Shown: positions 1 through 8,055, numbered from the stretch's first letter. The stretch is 22,762 nucleotides of DNA from an uncultured Bilophila sp. (GCA_910585945.1 CAJUHZ010000041.1:1-22762); one strand, 5' to 3'. Notes: generated from the letters alone by a model not told the origin. Made by a program: numbers and translations.

Positions 1-76
1 CCAAAAACCACGTTTTTTGGCGAATGATCTTCATAATTCAGCCTCAAGGCTGAATGATGAAATGAGTTATAGAAGC
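1..76 (+). repeat. Mosaic intergenic hairpin element, copy A (left end cut by window)
   Basis: Two hairpins stand side by side. The first has arms CCAAAAA (1-7) and TTTTTGG (14-20) around a CCACGT loop and probably continues left of the window. The second has 14-nt arms at 30-43 and 48-61 (13 of 14 pairs) around a TCAA loop. Between them is GGCGAATGATCTTC (19-32), found identically at 4576-4589. The right edge carries ATGAAATGA (57-65), also seen at 15659-15667 and 18026-18034. Bases 19-76 align with 15622-15678 at roughly three quarters identity with one gap. It lies in the leader region of the downstream ATPase gene. Function unknown; it could be a repeat of the REP/MITE kind or an mRNA leader structure. 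Confidence 0.6.
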
Positions 77-105
77 TTTGAAAGCAGGATGAGTGGAGAA
101 ACGGT

Positions 106-1305
106 ATGAAACTTGAGACAATCCGCCTTCAGAATTTCAAGACCTTCAAGCAGGTCGAAATGAAGGATATTCCCCAGTTTTGTGTTGTGGTTGGGGCCAA
201 CGGAGCAGGCAAGAGCACCTTGTTTGATGTTTTTCATTTCCTGAAAGATTGTCTGACGTATAATGTAACCAAGGCAATCCAGAACAGGGGCGGCTTCCAT
301 GAACTCATATCCCGCGGAGCAGATGGAGAAAACATTATTATCGAGATTCAATACAGGTTGATGCTCACAGGCAAGAACCGGCTTGTAACCTACCTTCTGG
401 AAATCGGAACGACAGGGAGCAAGGCTTATGTGGCCAGGGAAGTCTTGCGATACAAACGGGGAGCGTATGGATCGCCCTTCCATTTTCTCGATTTCAGGAA
501 CGGGACCGGCTACGCGATTTCCAATGAGGAGGATTTTGATAAGGAGGATGAAGAACTGGACAAGGAATCACAGCAAATCGAATCAAGCATTCTTGCAATC
601 AAGGGGCTGGGGCAATTCCAGAAATTCAAGGCCGCAAACGCATTGCGCCAGCTCATTGAGAACTGGCACGTGTCGGATTTTCATGTAACCAGTGCCCGCG
701 GGGCCAAAGATGCCCTGGGTGAATCTGAACATCTTACTGCATCCGGGGATAATCTTCAGTTGGTAGTGAAAAACCTCTACGAGAATTATCCTCAAATTTT
801 CAAGACCATTCTTGAAAAAATGCAAGCCCGTGTTCCGGGAGTTGCCGATATCGAAACTCAAGATACGCCTGACGGCCGGGTTCTTCTCAAATTCAGAAAC
901 GGCACCTTTACAGATCCCTTTATAGATCGATACGTTTCCGACGGGACGATCAAGATGTTCGCCTATCTTGTCTTGTTGCATGATCCCAATCCTCATCCCT
1001 TTCTCTGTATTGAAGAGCCGGAAAATCAACTGTATCCTTCCCTGCTCATGGAATTGGCGGAAGAATTTCGGGATTACGCCTGTCGCGGCGGGCAGGTCTT
1101 TGTTTCAACGCATTCCCCCGATTTTCTCAACGCCGCAGAGATTGGAGAAGTTTTCTGGCTGGAAAAGCATGGTGGTTTTACAAGAATTATACGTGCTCAG
1201 GATGATGAACAGGTTGTCGCCTACATGCAGGAAGGCGACCAGATGGGATATCTGTGGAAGCAGGGATTTTTTGGCAATGTGGATCCAAAGGCAGACCTGA
1301 AATGA
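106..1305 (+). CDS. AAA/ABC-type ATPase (AAA_21, RecF/OLD-like), putative defence ATPase
   Basis: A 399-residue SMC/RecF-like ATPase. Seen: an N-terminal KLETIRLQNFKTFK strand typical of this class, Walker A GANGAGKST (residues 30-38), an acidic Glu/Asp-rich helical stretch around 145-165, a signature-like VSDGTIKMFAYL near 277-288, Walker B LCIEEPE near 300-306, and an STHSPDF H-loop near 334-340. The C-terminus GYLWKQGFFGNVDP resembles ATPases paired with DUF4276 partners. The ATG is preceded by GGAGAA (95-100) with good spacing, and its stop overlaps the next start (ATGA). In known systems such ATPases (OLD, PARIS AriA, Gabija GajA) control a TOPRIM-like effector, often in phage defence; that role is inferred here from domain pairing only. 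The gene is visibly more A/T-rich than the rest of the window, suggesting transfer. Confidence 0.87.
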   Translation: MKLETIRLQNFKTFKQVEMKDIPQFCVVVGANGAGKSTLFDVFHFLKDCLTYNVTKAIQNRGGFHELISRGADGENIIIEIQYRLMLTGKNRLVTYLLEIGTTGSKAYVAREVLRYKRGAYGSPFHFLDFRNGTGYAISNEEDFDKEDEELDKESQQIESSILAIKGLGQFQKFKAANALRQLIENWHVSDFHVTSARGAKDALGESEHLTASGDNLQLVVKNLYENYPQIFKTILEKMQARVPGVADIETQDTPDGRVLLKFRNGTFTDPFIDRYVSDGTIKMFAYLVLLHDPNPHPFLCIEEPENQLYPSLLMELAEEFRDYACRGGQVFVSTHSPDFLNAAEIGEVFWLEKHGGFTRIIRAQDDEQVVAYMQEGDQMGYLWKQGFFGNVDPKADLK

Positions 1306-1892
1306 GCCATCTGGTTTTCTTTCTGGAAGAGGCCTCAGCCGCCGCTATGTTGAAAGCTGTGGTTCCTCATCTTGTACCTGAAGGAATATCGATTCATTAT
1401 TATTTTTTCGAGGGTAAGCAAGATCTGGAAAAAAGACTGGAACATCGGCTTCGCGGCTGGAATAAACCAGACACCCGTTTTATTATTATGCGAGATCAGG
1501 ATTCGGCAGATTGCCGATCTGTCAAATCCAGACTGATGGAAATCATTCTAAGGTCAGGTAAAGCGGAAGTTTGCCTTGTCCGTATTGCCTGCCATGAGTT
1601 GGAAAGTTTCTATCTCGGGGATCTCGCGGCTGTGGAAAAAGCTTTTCCAAGGTGCAAGGCAGCACATTTTCAGAAAGGACGTCTGTATCGCGACCCGGAT
1701 AATACAACTCCAAATGCAGCCGAACAGTTAAGAAAGCTTGTTCAGGGTGGAGGCGTTTCTTACCAGAAGATAAGCGGATCACGAGCAATCGCTCCCTACC
1801 TGGATCTTTCTGGCAAGAATACGTCTGCCAGTTTCAACATATTGATACAGGGGATCCAACGCCTGGCCCGGGAATTGGATTCTGGCGGGTAA
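1302..1892 (+). CDS. DUF4276 family protein, TOPRIM-like putative effector
   Basis: A 196-residue protein translationally coupled to the ATPase through an ATGA overlap. I start it at 1302 rather than at the in-frame ATG at 1254, because MSHLVFFLEE is the family-like N-terminus and the overlap is typical of coupling. Visible acidic motifs match a TOPRIM-type arrangement: Glu9-Glu10 in FFLEE, Asp65/Asp67 in IIMRDQD, and Glu99/Glu101 in CHELESFYLGD. In the family, these residues would bind metal at a nuclease-like site. With the ATPase it forms a two-component module comparable in design to PARIS (AriA/AriB, where AriB is DUF4435) or RloA/RloB. Identity with any characterised system is not claimed. 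It has the same low-GC character as the ATPase gene and ends only 19 bases before the convergent polysaccharide operon. Confidence 0.82.
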   Translation: MSHLVFFLEEASAAAMLKAVVPHLVPEGISIHYYFFEGKQDLEKRLEHRLRGWNKPDTRFIIMRDQDSADCRSVKSRLMEIILRSGKAEVCLVRIACHELESFYLGDLAAVEKAFPRCKAAHFQKGRLYRDPDNTTPNAAEQLRKLVQGGGVSYQKISGSRAIAPYLDLSGKNTSASFNILIQGIQRLARELDSGG

Positions 1893-1911
1893 GAGCGGAG
1901 TTGAGAAACAC

Positions 1912-3261
1912 CTACCTCGCCCCCTTGGGAAAGAGGATCACGCCGATGGTTTTGAGAATGATCCGGATATCGAGCAGCAGGGACATGTTCTTGACGTAGT
2001 ACAGATCGAATTCCAGCTTGCGGCGGGCGTCTTCCACCGAGGATCCGTAGGGGTAGCAGACCTGCGCCCAGCCGGTGACGCCCGGTTTGACCGCATGGCG
2101 CATACTGTAGAAGGGAATGACCTGTTCAAGCTCGCGGACGAATTCGGGGCGCTCCGGACGCGGGCCGATAAGGCTCATCTGGCCTTGCAGCACGTTCCAC
2201 AACTGCGGGAGTTCGTCGATGCGGGTTTTGCGCAGAATGCGTCCGACGCGGGTGATCCGCGGATCGGCCTTTGCCGCCCACACGGCCCCGTTTTTTTCCG
2301 CATCCGCGCGCATGGAACGGAATTTGTACACCGTGAATTCCCGCCCGAACAGCCCGACGCGCCGCTGGCTGTAGATGACGGGGCCAGGCGATTCCAGACG
2401 CACCGCCAGCGCCGCCGCCAGCATGAGGGGAGAGGCGAGCAGGGTGAGGACGAGCGCGGCCGCGAGGTCAAGGGCGCGTTTCAGACGGCGCAGGGAGCCG
2501 CGCGTGTTCAGGGAAAAGCCGTCGCCCGTAAGGAGCCATTCCGCGCTGATCTGCGATACGGGCAGCCGGTAGACCATGTGCTCGGTAAAGGATCGCACAT
2601 CCACAATCATCTGGCCGCGCAGCTTGGCGTGCAGCAGATCCGCCGCCAGGCCGCCGTCAAGAGGCGCGTTGGGCAGGAGCACGATCATTGTCGCGTTGTG
2701 CTGTCTGGCAAGCGCCACCACATCCGCGGGGCCGCCGAGGCAGGGGCTTTGTTCGGTGGGATCGCAGGCTCCCACATAGCCGATGATCTCCGCGTCGGTC
2801 ATGGATTCGGCAAGTGTCTGCCGAACCTTGCCCGTGCTGTCCGAGCCTACCAGCAAAAGGCGCGGCTTGTGCACGAAACGCCCGATGTGCCGGTAGTACA
2901 ACGCCCGCCAGCCCAGGCAGAAGACCAGGCAGAGCGTGAAAAGCAGGATCAGGGTTTCGCGGTCGAAGCGCCAGTGCTGAAACGTGTAGAACGCCGTGGC
3001 CGACGCCACCGCGCCGAGCACAAAGGCCACAAAGACCCGCCCCACGGTATCCCGGAAATCTTCCGCGCCGATGTTGTAGGCGTCCAGCACATAGAAAAAG
3101 AAGAGGTAGGACAGCACCGTGAACAGGGACGCGCCGGTGTAGTCGTGCAGAACAGAAAGATCTTCGGGCAGAGTGACAAAGCTCGCCACGCCGAGGGCGA
3201 CAAGGATGCACAGCGCATCCACCGCCTTGAACAAGCCTTTTCTGTATGTGGTGATAAGCAA
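1912..3261 (-). CDS. Polyprenyl-phosphate sugar-1-phosphate transferase (exopolysaccharide initiation)
   Basis: A 449-residue membrane enzyme that would move a sugar-1-phosphate from a nucleotide sugar to undecaprenyl phosphate at the inner membrane, the first step of a surface polysaccharide. Seen: about four N-terminal hydrophobic segments (roughly residues 13-30, 44-60, 77-95, 103-118), a Rossmann-like middle domain beginning RLLLVGSDSTG, then the catalytic domain from about residue 258. That domain holds a membrane hairpin, YKFRSMRADAE, RKTRIDELPQLWNVL, MSLIGPRPERPEF and KPGVTGWAQV. The middle region (SFTEHMVYRLPVSQISAEWLL) and the end (LLLDIRIILKTIGVIL) resemble the EpsB-like transferases linked to exosortase/PEP-CTERM loci, but no exosortase is present here. 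It follows the glycosyltransferase by 48 bases, so the two form a minus-strand operon. Substrate unknown. Confidence 0.92.
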   Translation of the reverse strand: MLITTYRKGLFKAVDALCILVALGVASFVTLPEDLSVLHDYTGASLFTVLSYLFFFYVLDAYNIGAEDFRDTVGRVFVAFVLGAVASATAFYTFQHWRFDRETLILLFTLCLVFCLGWRALYYRHIGRFVHKPRLLLVGSDSTGKVRQTLAESMTDAEIIGYVGACDPTEQSPCLGGPADVVALARQHNATMIVLLPNAPLDGGLAADLLHAKLRGQMIVDVRSFTEHMVYRLPVSQISAEWLLTGDGFSLNTRGSLRRLKRALDLAAALVLTLLASPLMLAAALAVRLESPGPVIYSQRRVGLFGREFTVYKFRSMRADAEKNGAVWAAKADPRITRVGRILRKTRIDELPQLWNVLQGQMSLIGPRPERPEFVRELEQVIPFYSMRHAVKPGVTGWAQVCYPYGSSVEDARRKLEFDLYYVKNMSLLLDIRIILKTIGVILFPKGAR

Positions 3262-3309
3262 GGGACATCTCCCGCAACAGGTTCACGCAGGATCGTGAAG
3301 GTTTTGCAA

Positions 3310-4488
3310 TCAGGCGTCGGATCTTGTGCCGCTCTTGCGGAGATCTGGCGCGCCCCGGCACGGGGCAAGGCCCATGACGTCAAGAAGATGGTCGGCCGCC
3401 TTGTCGGCGTCAAACTCCTGTTCGGCCAGGCGGCGGCCTTCCCGGCCCATGCGCGCGGCGAGGCCGGGATCGTCCGCAAAGGCCGCGAGCGCTTCGGCCA
3501 GAGCCTGCGGCGAACGCGGCGGCACAAGCAGGCCGTTTTGTCCGTGCAGCGTCACCTCGCGGCAGCCCGGCGCGTCCGTGGCGACAATGGGGCGGCCCAT
3601 GCTCATGCCTTCCATCAGGGAACAGGGCATCCCTTCCCGCCAGGAGGGGAGCGCCACGACTGTGGCGGCCGCCACATGGGGGCGCACGTCGCGGGTTTGG
3701 CCGAGGTATTCCACCAGCCCTTCACGCTCCCAGGCGCGCACCGTTTCCAGAGGCACGCCGCCGCGGCCTTCTTCCGGCGGGCCAAGAAGCTGAAAGCGCG
3801 CTTCCGGATGTTTTTTCTTCACCAGACGGGCGGCCTCGGCAAAGTCGTACAGACCTTTTGCTTCCAGCAGGCGGGCCACCAGCAGAAAAACGGGCGGGCC
3901 TTCCGGCAGGAGCGCGGGGGTGAAGCGCGCCGTGTCCACGCCGGTTCCCCGTGTGGGAACCACGTTGGTTCTTTTGCCGAGGCAGTGTCGACGGCGGAAT
4001 TCGCTGATATCGTCCGCGTTCTGGAAGAAAACCGCCCGGGCGAACGAGAGCGAGAAGCGGTAGAGCAGGGCCGCAAGGGCGGTCAGGAGCTTCTTGACCG
4101 GGTTGTCCGCCTCGAACATGTAGCCAAGCCCGGTGATCATGGCGTAGCGGCGTCCGACGCCGGCAAGGGCCGCTGCGGGCAGGCCGTAGATCACCGGCTT
4201 GATGGTGGAAGCGTAGAGCAGATCGGGCCGTTCGCCCGGGGAAGCCCCGCGGAACAGGCGGTACAGGGCCAGAAAGGTTGCGGCGTCGCGCGCGGGGTTG
4301 AGTCCCTTTCTGTCCAGCGGGTAATGCCGGACGCGCGCGCCGAGAGCCCGCAGGGCGGCATCGCCCTCGGGATCTCCTTCCGGAACAAGGCAGGTCACCG
4401 TGTGCCCGCGCGCGATCATGCGCCGCAGGAGTACCGTCCAGAAGTTGACGAGAGATCGCGCCTGGTTGTTCATGACGATCACGTTCAT
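3310..4488 (-). CDS. Glycosyltransferase family 4 (PglA/CapM-like)
   Basis: A 392-residue GT-B fold glycosyltransferase. Seen: an N-terminal MNVIVMNNQARSLVNF strand-helix, TIKPVIYG and ITGLGYMFE motifs as in PglA/CapM-type enzymes, a VPTRGTGVDTARF linker, then the donor-binding domain with LLVARLLEAKGLYDF and the EX7E motif inside REGMPCSLMEGMSMGRPIVATD. It would add a sugar to a lipid-linked acceptor on the cytoplasmic face. It is the first gene of the minus-strand pair with the polyprenyl sugar transferase (48-base gap), which fits sequential action: initiation by the partner, then extension by this enzyme. The sugars involved cannot be read from sequence. A long open frame on the opposite strand is a GC-driven shadow. 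Confidence 0.9.
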   Translation of the reverse strand: MNVIVMNNQARSLVNFWTVLLRRMIARGHTVTCLVPEGDPEGDAALRALGARVRHYPLDRKGLNPARDAATFLALYRLFRGASPGERPDLLYASTIKPVIYGLPAAALAGVGRRYAMITGLGYMFEADNPVKKLLTALAALLYRFSLSFARAVFFQNADDISEFRRRHCLGKRTNVVPTRGTGVDTARFTPALLPEGPPVFLLVARLLEAKGLYDFAEAARLVKKKHPEARFQLLGPPEEGRGGVPLETVRAWEREGLVEYLGQTRDVRPHVAAATVVALPSWREGMPCSLMEGMSMGRPIVATDAPGCREVTLHGQNGLLVPPRSPQALAEALAAFADDPGLAARMGREGRRLAEQEFDADKAADHLLDVMGLAPCRGAPDLRKSGTRSDA

Positions 4489-4660
4489 GGCTCAAGTATA
4501 CTCGCGCTCCTCGCATAAGGAAAGCCCATCGCCTTGAGGCTTGGGAGCGGGGCGTGGGGCAGCGCCCCACATTCCGGCGAATGATCTTCTTCAAATCCGT
4601 CCCAAAACGGATTTGAAGATATCTTCTCGGTGTGGCCCGCTGTCTGACGGGGATACCGGC
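4489..4660. other. Intergenic region with two perfect hairpins (element copy B)
   Basis: This gap lies between the dinB stop and the glycosyltransferase start, both on the minus strand. It holds GTGGGGC-agc-GCCCCAC (4554-4570), and then GGCGAATGATCTTC (4576-4589), identical to bases 19-32. The last base of that block begins a perfect 12-bp stem (4589-4600 with 4607-4618, loop CCCAAA). Neither hairpin is followed by a T-run on either strand, so they are not classic intrinsic terminators. I see no convincing promoter for the minus-strand glycosyltransferase operon. Confidence 0.6.
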
Positions 4661-5842
4661 TCATTCCTTGTCCAAAAGCCGGCCGCAGGTCACGATGCGC
4701 TTGCCGAAGCGTTCGTTCAGGGCGTCCAGGGTGCGATCCAGTCTGGCCCGCCTTTCTTCCGTTTCTTCAGGCGTGACGCCCGGAGTCAGGGAGAGCTGAT
4801 GGGGCGTGGCGTCGAATGCGGAAACGCCGACGCCCACAAGCCGGACACGGTTTTCCAGCCGCACGCTCTCAAGAAGGGCGAGGGCCGCCTCATAAATGGT
4901 CTGCGTGGCGCAGGTGGGGAGGGGCAGGGTGGTCTGCCGCGTGATCTGGCGGAAATCCGCATACTTGATTTTGAGCGTGACCACGCGTCCACAGAGCTTC
5001 TGCTTGCGGAGGGAGCGGCCCACGCGGTCGGCATGGCGGAACAGCCAGCGCCGGAGCACGGCGGGATCGCGCGTATCCTCGGAGAAGGTTGTTTCCGCGC
5101 TTTCCGATTTGGGCGGGGCGAAAGGCTCCACCTCTCTCGGGTCGATGCCCTGACTGCGCTCAAGGAGTTGCACGCCGGCCTTGCCGAAGCGTCTTTGCCA
5201 GAAGTCTTCGGGATAGCGGAGCACATCCTTTCCCCGGCGCACGCCCAGGGCGTGCAGGGCTTCAAGAAAATGCCGGCCCACGCCCGGAATGCGCTCCACC
5301 GCAAGTTCGGCCAGAAAGGCTGCTGTTTCTTCGGGCCGCAGAATGAACAGGCCGTTCGGCTTGCGCATTTCGGAGGCGATTTTGGCCAGAAACTTGACCG
5401 GCGCAACGCCCACCGAGCAGGTCAGCCCGCCGACGGCTTCGGCCACATCCGCCTTGATCGCGCGGGCCAGGGCGTCCACAGGTCCGAAGAGCCGTTCCAG
5501 CCCGGAGGCGTCGAGGTAGGCTTCATCCACCGAAGCCTGCTCCACCCGCGGCGAGTAGCGGCGCAACACGGCCATGACCTGGCGGGAAACCTCCTTGTAG
5601 CGTTCCATGCGCACGGGCATGCGCACGCCCCGGGGGCAACGGCGCAGGGCGACGGAGAGCGGCATGGCCGAGCGCACGCCAAAGGCCCGCGCCTCGTAGG
5701 AGGCGGCGCTGACTACCGCTCGCCCCCCGCTCCCGCCCACGATAACGGGCTTGCCGCGCAGTTCCGGATGATCCATTTGTTCGATGGAAGCGTAAAAGGC
5801 ATCCATGTCCACATGCATGATCCATCGTTGCGTGCCGTTCAT
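4661..5842 (-). CDS. dinB: DNA polymerase IV (Y-family, translesion)
   Basis: A 393-residue Y-family polymerase for translesion synthesis. Seen: WIMHVDMDAFYASIEQ with metal-binding Asp12, SYEARAFGVRSAMP, the second acidic pair Asp106-Glu107 in QASVDEAYLD, a helix-hairpin-helix region (ERIPGVGRHFLEALHALGV), and a C-terminal little-finger domain. A QLSLT peptide near the end resembles a beta-clamp binding motif. The reading frame stays open about 50 codons upstream to 5992, but that extension is Ala/Arg-rich and unlike the family, so I start at the ATG at 5842; the ATG at 5818 is a second option. Neither has a strong ribosome binding site. It is divergent from nifU. I see no clear LexA operator upstream, so SOS control is not shown. 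Confidence 0.93.
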   Translation of the reverse strand: MNGTQRWIMHVDMDAFYASIEQMDHPELRGKPVIVGGSGGRAVVSAASYEARAFGVRSAMPLSVALRRCPRGVRMPVRMERYKEVSRQVMAVLRRYSPRVEQASVDEAYLDASGLERLFGPVDALARAIKADVAEAVGGLTCSVGVAPVKFLAKIASEMRKPNGLFILRPEETAAFLAELAVERIPGVGRHFLEALHALGVRRGKDVLRYPEDFWQRRFGKAGVQLLERSQGIDPREVEPFAPPKSESAETTFSEDTRDPAVLRRWLFRHADRVGRSLRKQKLCGRVVTLKIKYADFRQITRQTTLPLPTCATQTIYEAALALLESVRLENRVRLVGVGVSAFDATPHQLSLTPGVTPEETEERRARLDRTLDALNERFGKRIVTCGRLLDKE

Positions 5843-6034
5843 GCAGGCATGTTGACACGCCTTGTCGCGTGCTGCAAGTTTGCCGGCGGCGCGCGACGAA
5901 CGCGCGGGCGGCGCGGCAATCTTGCCGGAAAAATCGTCGCCCCCCTTACCTCGCGCCCGATTCGGACTTATTGCTTGTGAGACGGTCAACATCGGCAGGC
6001 TGTATTGGGAGCCATGTCATATTCGGAGGACGGT

Positions 6035-6874
6035 ATGTGGGAATACACGGACAAGGTTCGCGAACATTTTTTGCACCCGCGCAATGCCGGCGAGCTTCAG
6101 GACGCCAACGGCATCGGAGAGGTGGGAAGCCTCGCCTGCGGCGACGCCCTCAAGCTTTTTCTGAAAATCAGCAAGGAAGGAGTGATTGAGGACGCCTCCT
6201 TTCAGACCTTCGGCTGCGCCAGCGCCATAGCTTCCAGCTCCGCCCTGACCGAACTCGTCAAGGGCAAGACGGTGGACGAGGCGCTGAAGATCACCAACAA
6301 GGAGATAGCAGCCTATCTCGGCGGACTGCCCAGGGAAAAAATGCACTGTTCCGTCATGGGACAGGAAGCCCTTGAGGCGGCCGTGCGCAACTGGCGCGGG
6401 GAGCCGGCCGTGCCGCACAGCCATGAGGGCGTGGTGATCTGCAAGTGCTTTGGCGTGACGGACACGCAGATCCGTGCGGCAATCAGGGAGAATGGCCTGA
6501 AGACCGTGGAGGAAGTCTCCAACTACACCAAGGCCGGCGGCGGCTGCGGCGACTGCGCCGAGGCCATTCGCGCCATTCTTGATGAGGAACTGGGCCGCCC
6601 CGGCCTGAAAGAGATCACTGTCGCCCCGCGCGGCCTCACCAATGTGCAACGGATGCAGAAGGTGATGCGGACGCTTGAGGAGGAAATCAAGCCCCGCCTC
6701 GGGCTGGACGGCGGCGACATCGAGCTTGTGGACGTGGACGGCAAAAAGGTGATCGTCGCCCTGCGCGGCATGTGCGCCGGGTGCCGCTCCCGCGACGTGA
6801 CGCTCAAGGAAATGGTGGAAAAGACCCTGCGCGACTTTGTGGAACCGGATATCGTGGTGGAAGAGGTGCGCTGA
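6035..6874 (+). CDS. nifU: Fe-S cluster assembly scaffold NifU (three-domain)
   Basis: A 279-residue scaffold on which Fe-S clusters are built and then passed to apoproteins. All three NifU domains are present. The IscU-like domain has Cys35 (ACGDALKL), Cys61 (FGCASAIAS) and Cys105 (MHCSVMG). The central BFD-like permanent [2Fe-2S] domain has Cys136, Cys138, Cys171 and Cys174 (CKCFG and CGDC). The C-terminal Nfu domain has Cys247 and Cys250 (MCAGCRS). These positions closely match Azotobacter NifU. The start at 6035 gives the canonical MWEYTDKVREHF and has GGAGGA (6025-6030) in front; earlier ATGs at 6005 and 6014 would add non-conserved residues. nifS follows with a 1-base overlap. No nitrogenase genes are in view, so a general Fe-S role is likely. 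Confidence 0.96.
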   Translation: MWEYTDKVREHFLHPRNAGELQDANGIGEVGSLACGDALKLFLKISKEGVIEDASFQTFGCASAIASSSALTELVKGKTVDEALKITNKEIAAYLGGLPREKMHCSVMGQEALEAAVRNWRGEPAVPHSHEGVVICKCFGVTDTQIRAAIRENGLKTVEEVSNYTKAGGGCGDCAEAIRAILDEELGRPGLKEITVAPRGLTNVQRMQKVMRTLEEEIKPRLGLDGGDIELVDVDGKKVIVALRGMCAGCRSRDVTLKEMVEKTLRDFVEPDIVVEEVR

Positions 6875-8031
6875 TGAACGTCGTTTATCTTGACAACAAC
6901 GCCACGACGATGGTCGCCCCCGAAGTCGTGCAGGCCATGTTGCCGTATTTCAGCCAGATGTACGGCAACGCTTCGAGCATGCATACCTTCGGCGGGCAGG
7001 TGGGCCGGGCCATAAGCACGGCGCGCGAGCAGGTGGCCGCGCTGCTGGGGGCGCGCCCGGACGAGATCATCTTCACCTCCTGCGGGACGGAAAGCGACGC
7101 CACGGCCATTCTCTCCGCCCTGCGCACCCAGCCGGACAAGCGGCATGTGATCACCACGCGGGTGGAGCATTCGGCCATTCTCTCCCTCGGGCAGCACCTG
7201 GAGAGCAGGGGGTACGAGGTGACCTACCTCGGCGTGGACGCCAGGGGTCGCCTTGACCCGGACGAACTGGCCGCGGCCATGCGCAAGGATACGGCCATTG
7301 TCTCCCTCATGTTCGCCAACAATGAAACGGGAACCATCTTTCCCATTGAACGTCTGGCGGAAATGGTGAAGGAGCGCGGCATCCTCTTCCACACCGACGC
7401 CGTGCAGGCCGCGGGCAAGCTGCCGATCGATCTGGCGAAACTGCCGATCGATTTTCTCTCCATTTCCGGCCACAAGCTGCACGCCCCCAAGGGCATCGGG
7501 GTGCTGTACGCGCGCAAGGGCACGCGGTTTCAGCCGTTCCTGCGCGGCGGGCATCAGGAAGGCGGACGCCGGGCGGGAACGGAAAACGCGCCCTATATCG
7601 TGGGCCTCGGCAAGGCCTGCGAACTGGCGCTCGCCGGCATGGAGGCGGAGCAGACCCGCGTGCCCGCGCTGCGGGATCGCCTGGAGCGGGAACTGCTCGC
7701 GGCCGTGCCCGACGCCATGATCAACGGTGATACGGAACACCGCCTGCCCAACACGACGAGCATCGCCTTTGAATATGTGGAAGGCGAAGCAATCCTCCTT
7801 CGGATGGATCAGTTCGGCATCTGCGCCAGTTCCGGATCGGCCTGCACGTCCGGAAGTCTGGAACCCTCGCATGTTTTGCGGGCTATGGGCGTGCCGTTCA
7901 CCTACGCGCACGGTTCCGTCCGCTTCTCGCTTTCCCGCTACACCACGGCGGAAGAGATCGATTTCACCATCCGCACGGTGCCGCCCATCATCAGGGAGTT
8001 GCGCGCCATTTCGCCTTTCCGCGCCAAATAG
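6874..8031 (+). CDS. nifS: Cysteine desulfurase NifS
   Basis: A 385-residue PLP-dependent enzyme that takes sulfur from L-cysteine, giving alanine and a persulfide, and hands it to NifU. Seen: the N-terminal YLDNNATTMVAPEV, VEHSAIL, FANNETGTIFPI, a PLP-binding Lys201 in ISGHKLHAPKG, GGHQEGGRRAGTEN, and the active-site Cys324 in SSGSACTSG. The Lys and Cys positions are within one residue of Azotobacter NifS, and the long active-site loop marks the NifS/IscS group. The ATG at 6874 overlaps the nifU stop (TGATG), so the two are translationally coupled. The next gene, rho, is 460 bases away with its own probable promoter. Confidence 0.96.
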   Translation: MNVVYLDNNATTMVAPEVVQAMLPYFSQMYGNASSMHTFGGQVGRAISTAREQVAALLGARPDEIIFTSCGTESDATAILSALRTQPDKRHVITTRVEHSAILSLGQHLESRGYEVTYLGVDARGRLDPDELAAAMRKDTAIVSLMFANNETGTIFPIERLAEMVKERGILFHTDAVQAAGKLPIDLAKLPIDFLSISGHKLHAPKGIGVLYARKGTRFQPFLRGGHQEGGRRAGTENAPYIVGLGKACELALAGMEAEQTRVPALRDRLERELLAAVPDAMINGDTEHRLPNTTSIAFEYVEGEAILLRMDQFGICASSGSACTSGSLEPSHVLRAMGVPFTYAHGSVRFSLSRYTTAEEIDFTIRTVPPIIRELRAISPFRAK

Positions 8032-8055
8032 GCCAACACGTTGGCTTGCCCTGGC

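Noticed and set aside
2095..4518. An 807-codon open frame on the plus strand across the glycan genes
   Set aside because: It is antisense to two clear families and is rich in Arg, Gly, His and Ala with no domain pattern; it is a product of high GC.
4541..5980. A 479-codon open frame on the plus strand opposite dinB
   Set aside because: It lies antisense to conserved polymerase motifs and has shadow-like composition.
5843..5992. A 50-residue N-terminal extension of DinB
   Set aside because: Low-complexity Ala/Arg/Lys sequence before the conserved MHVDMDAF start region, not expected in the family.
5843..6034. A LexA operator controlling dinB
   Set aside because: I found no CTGT-N8-ACAG or GAAC-N4-GTTC type site between dinB and nifU.
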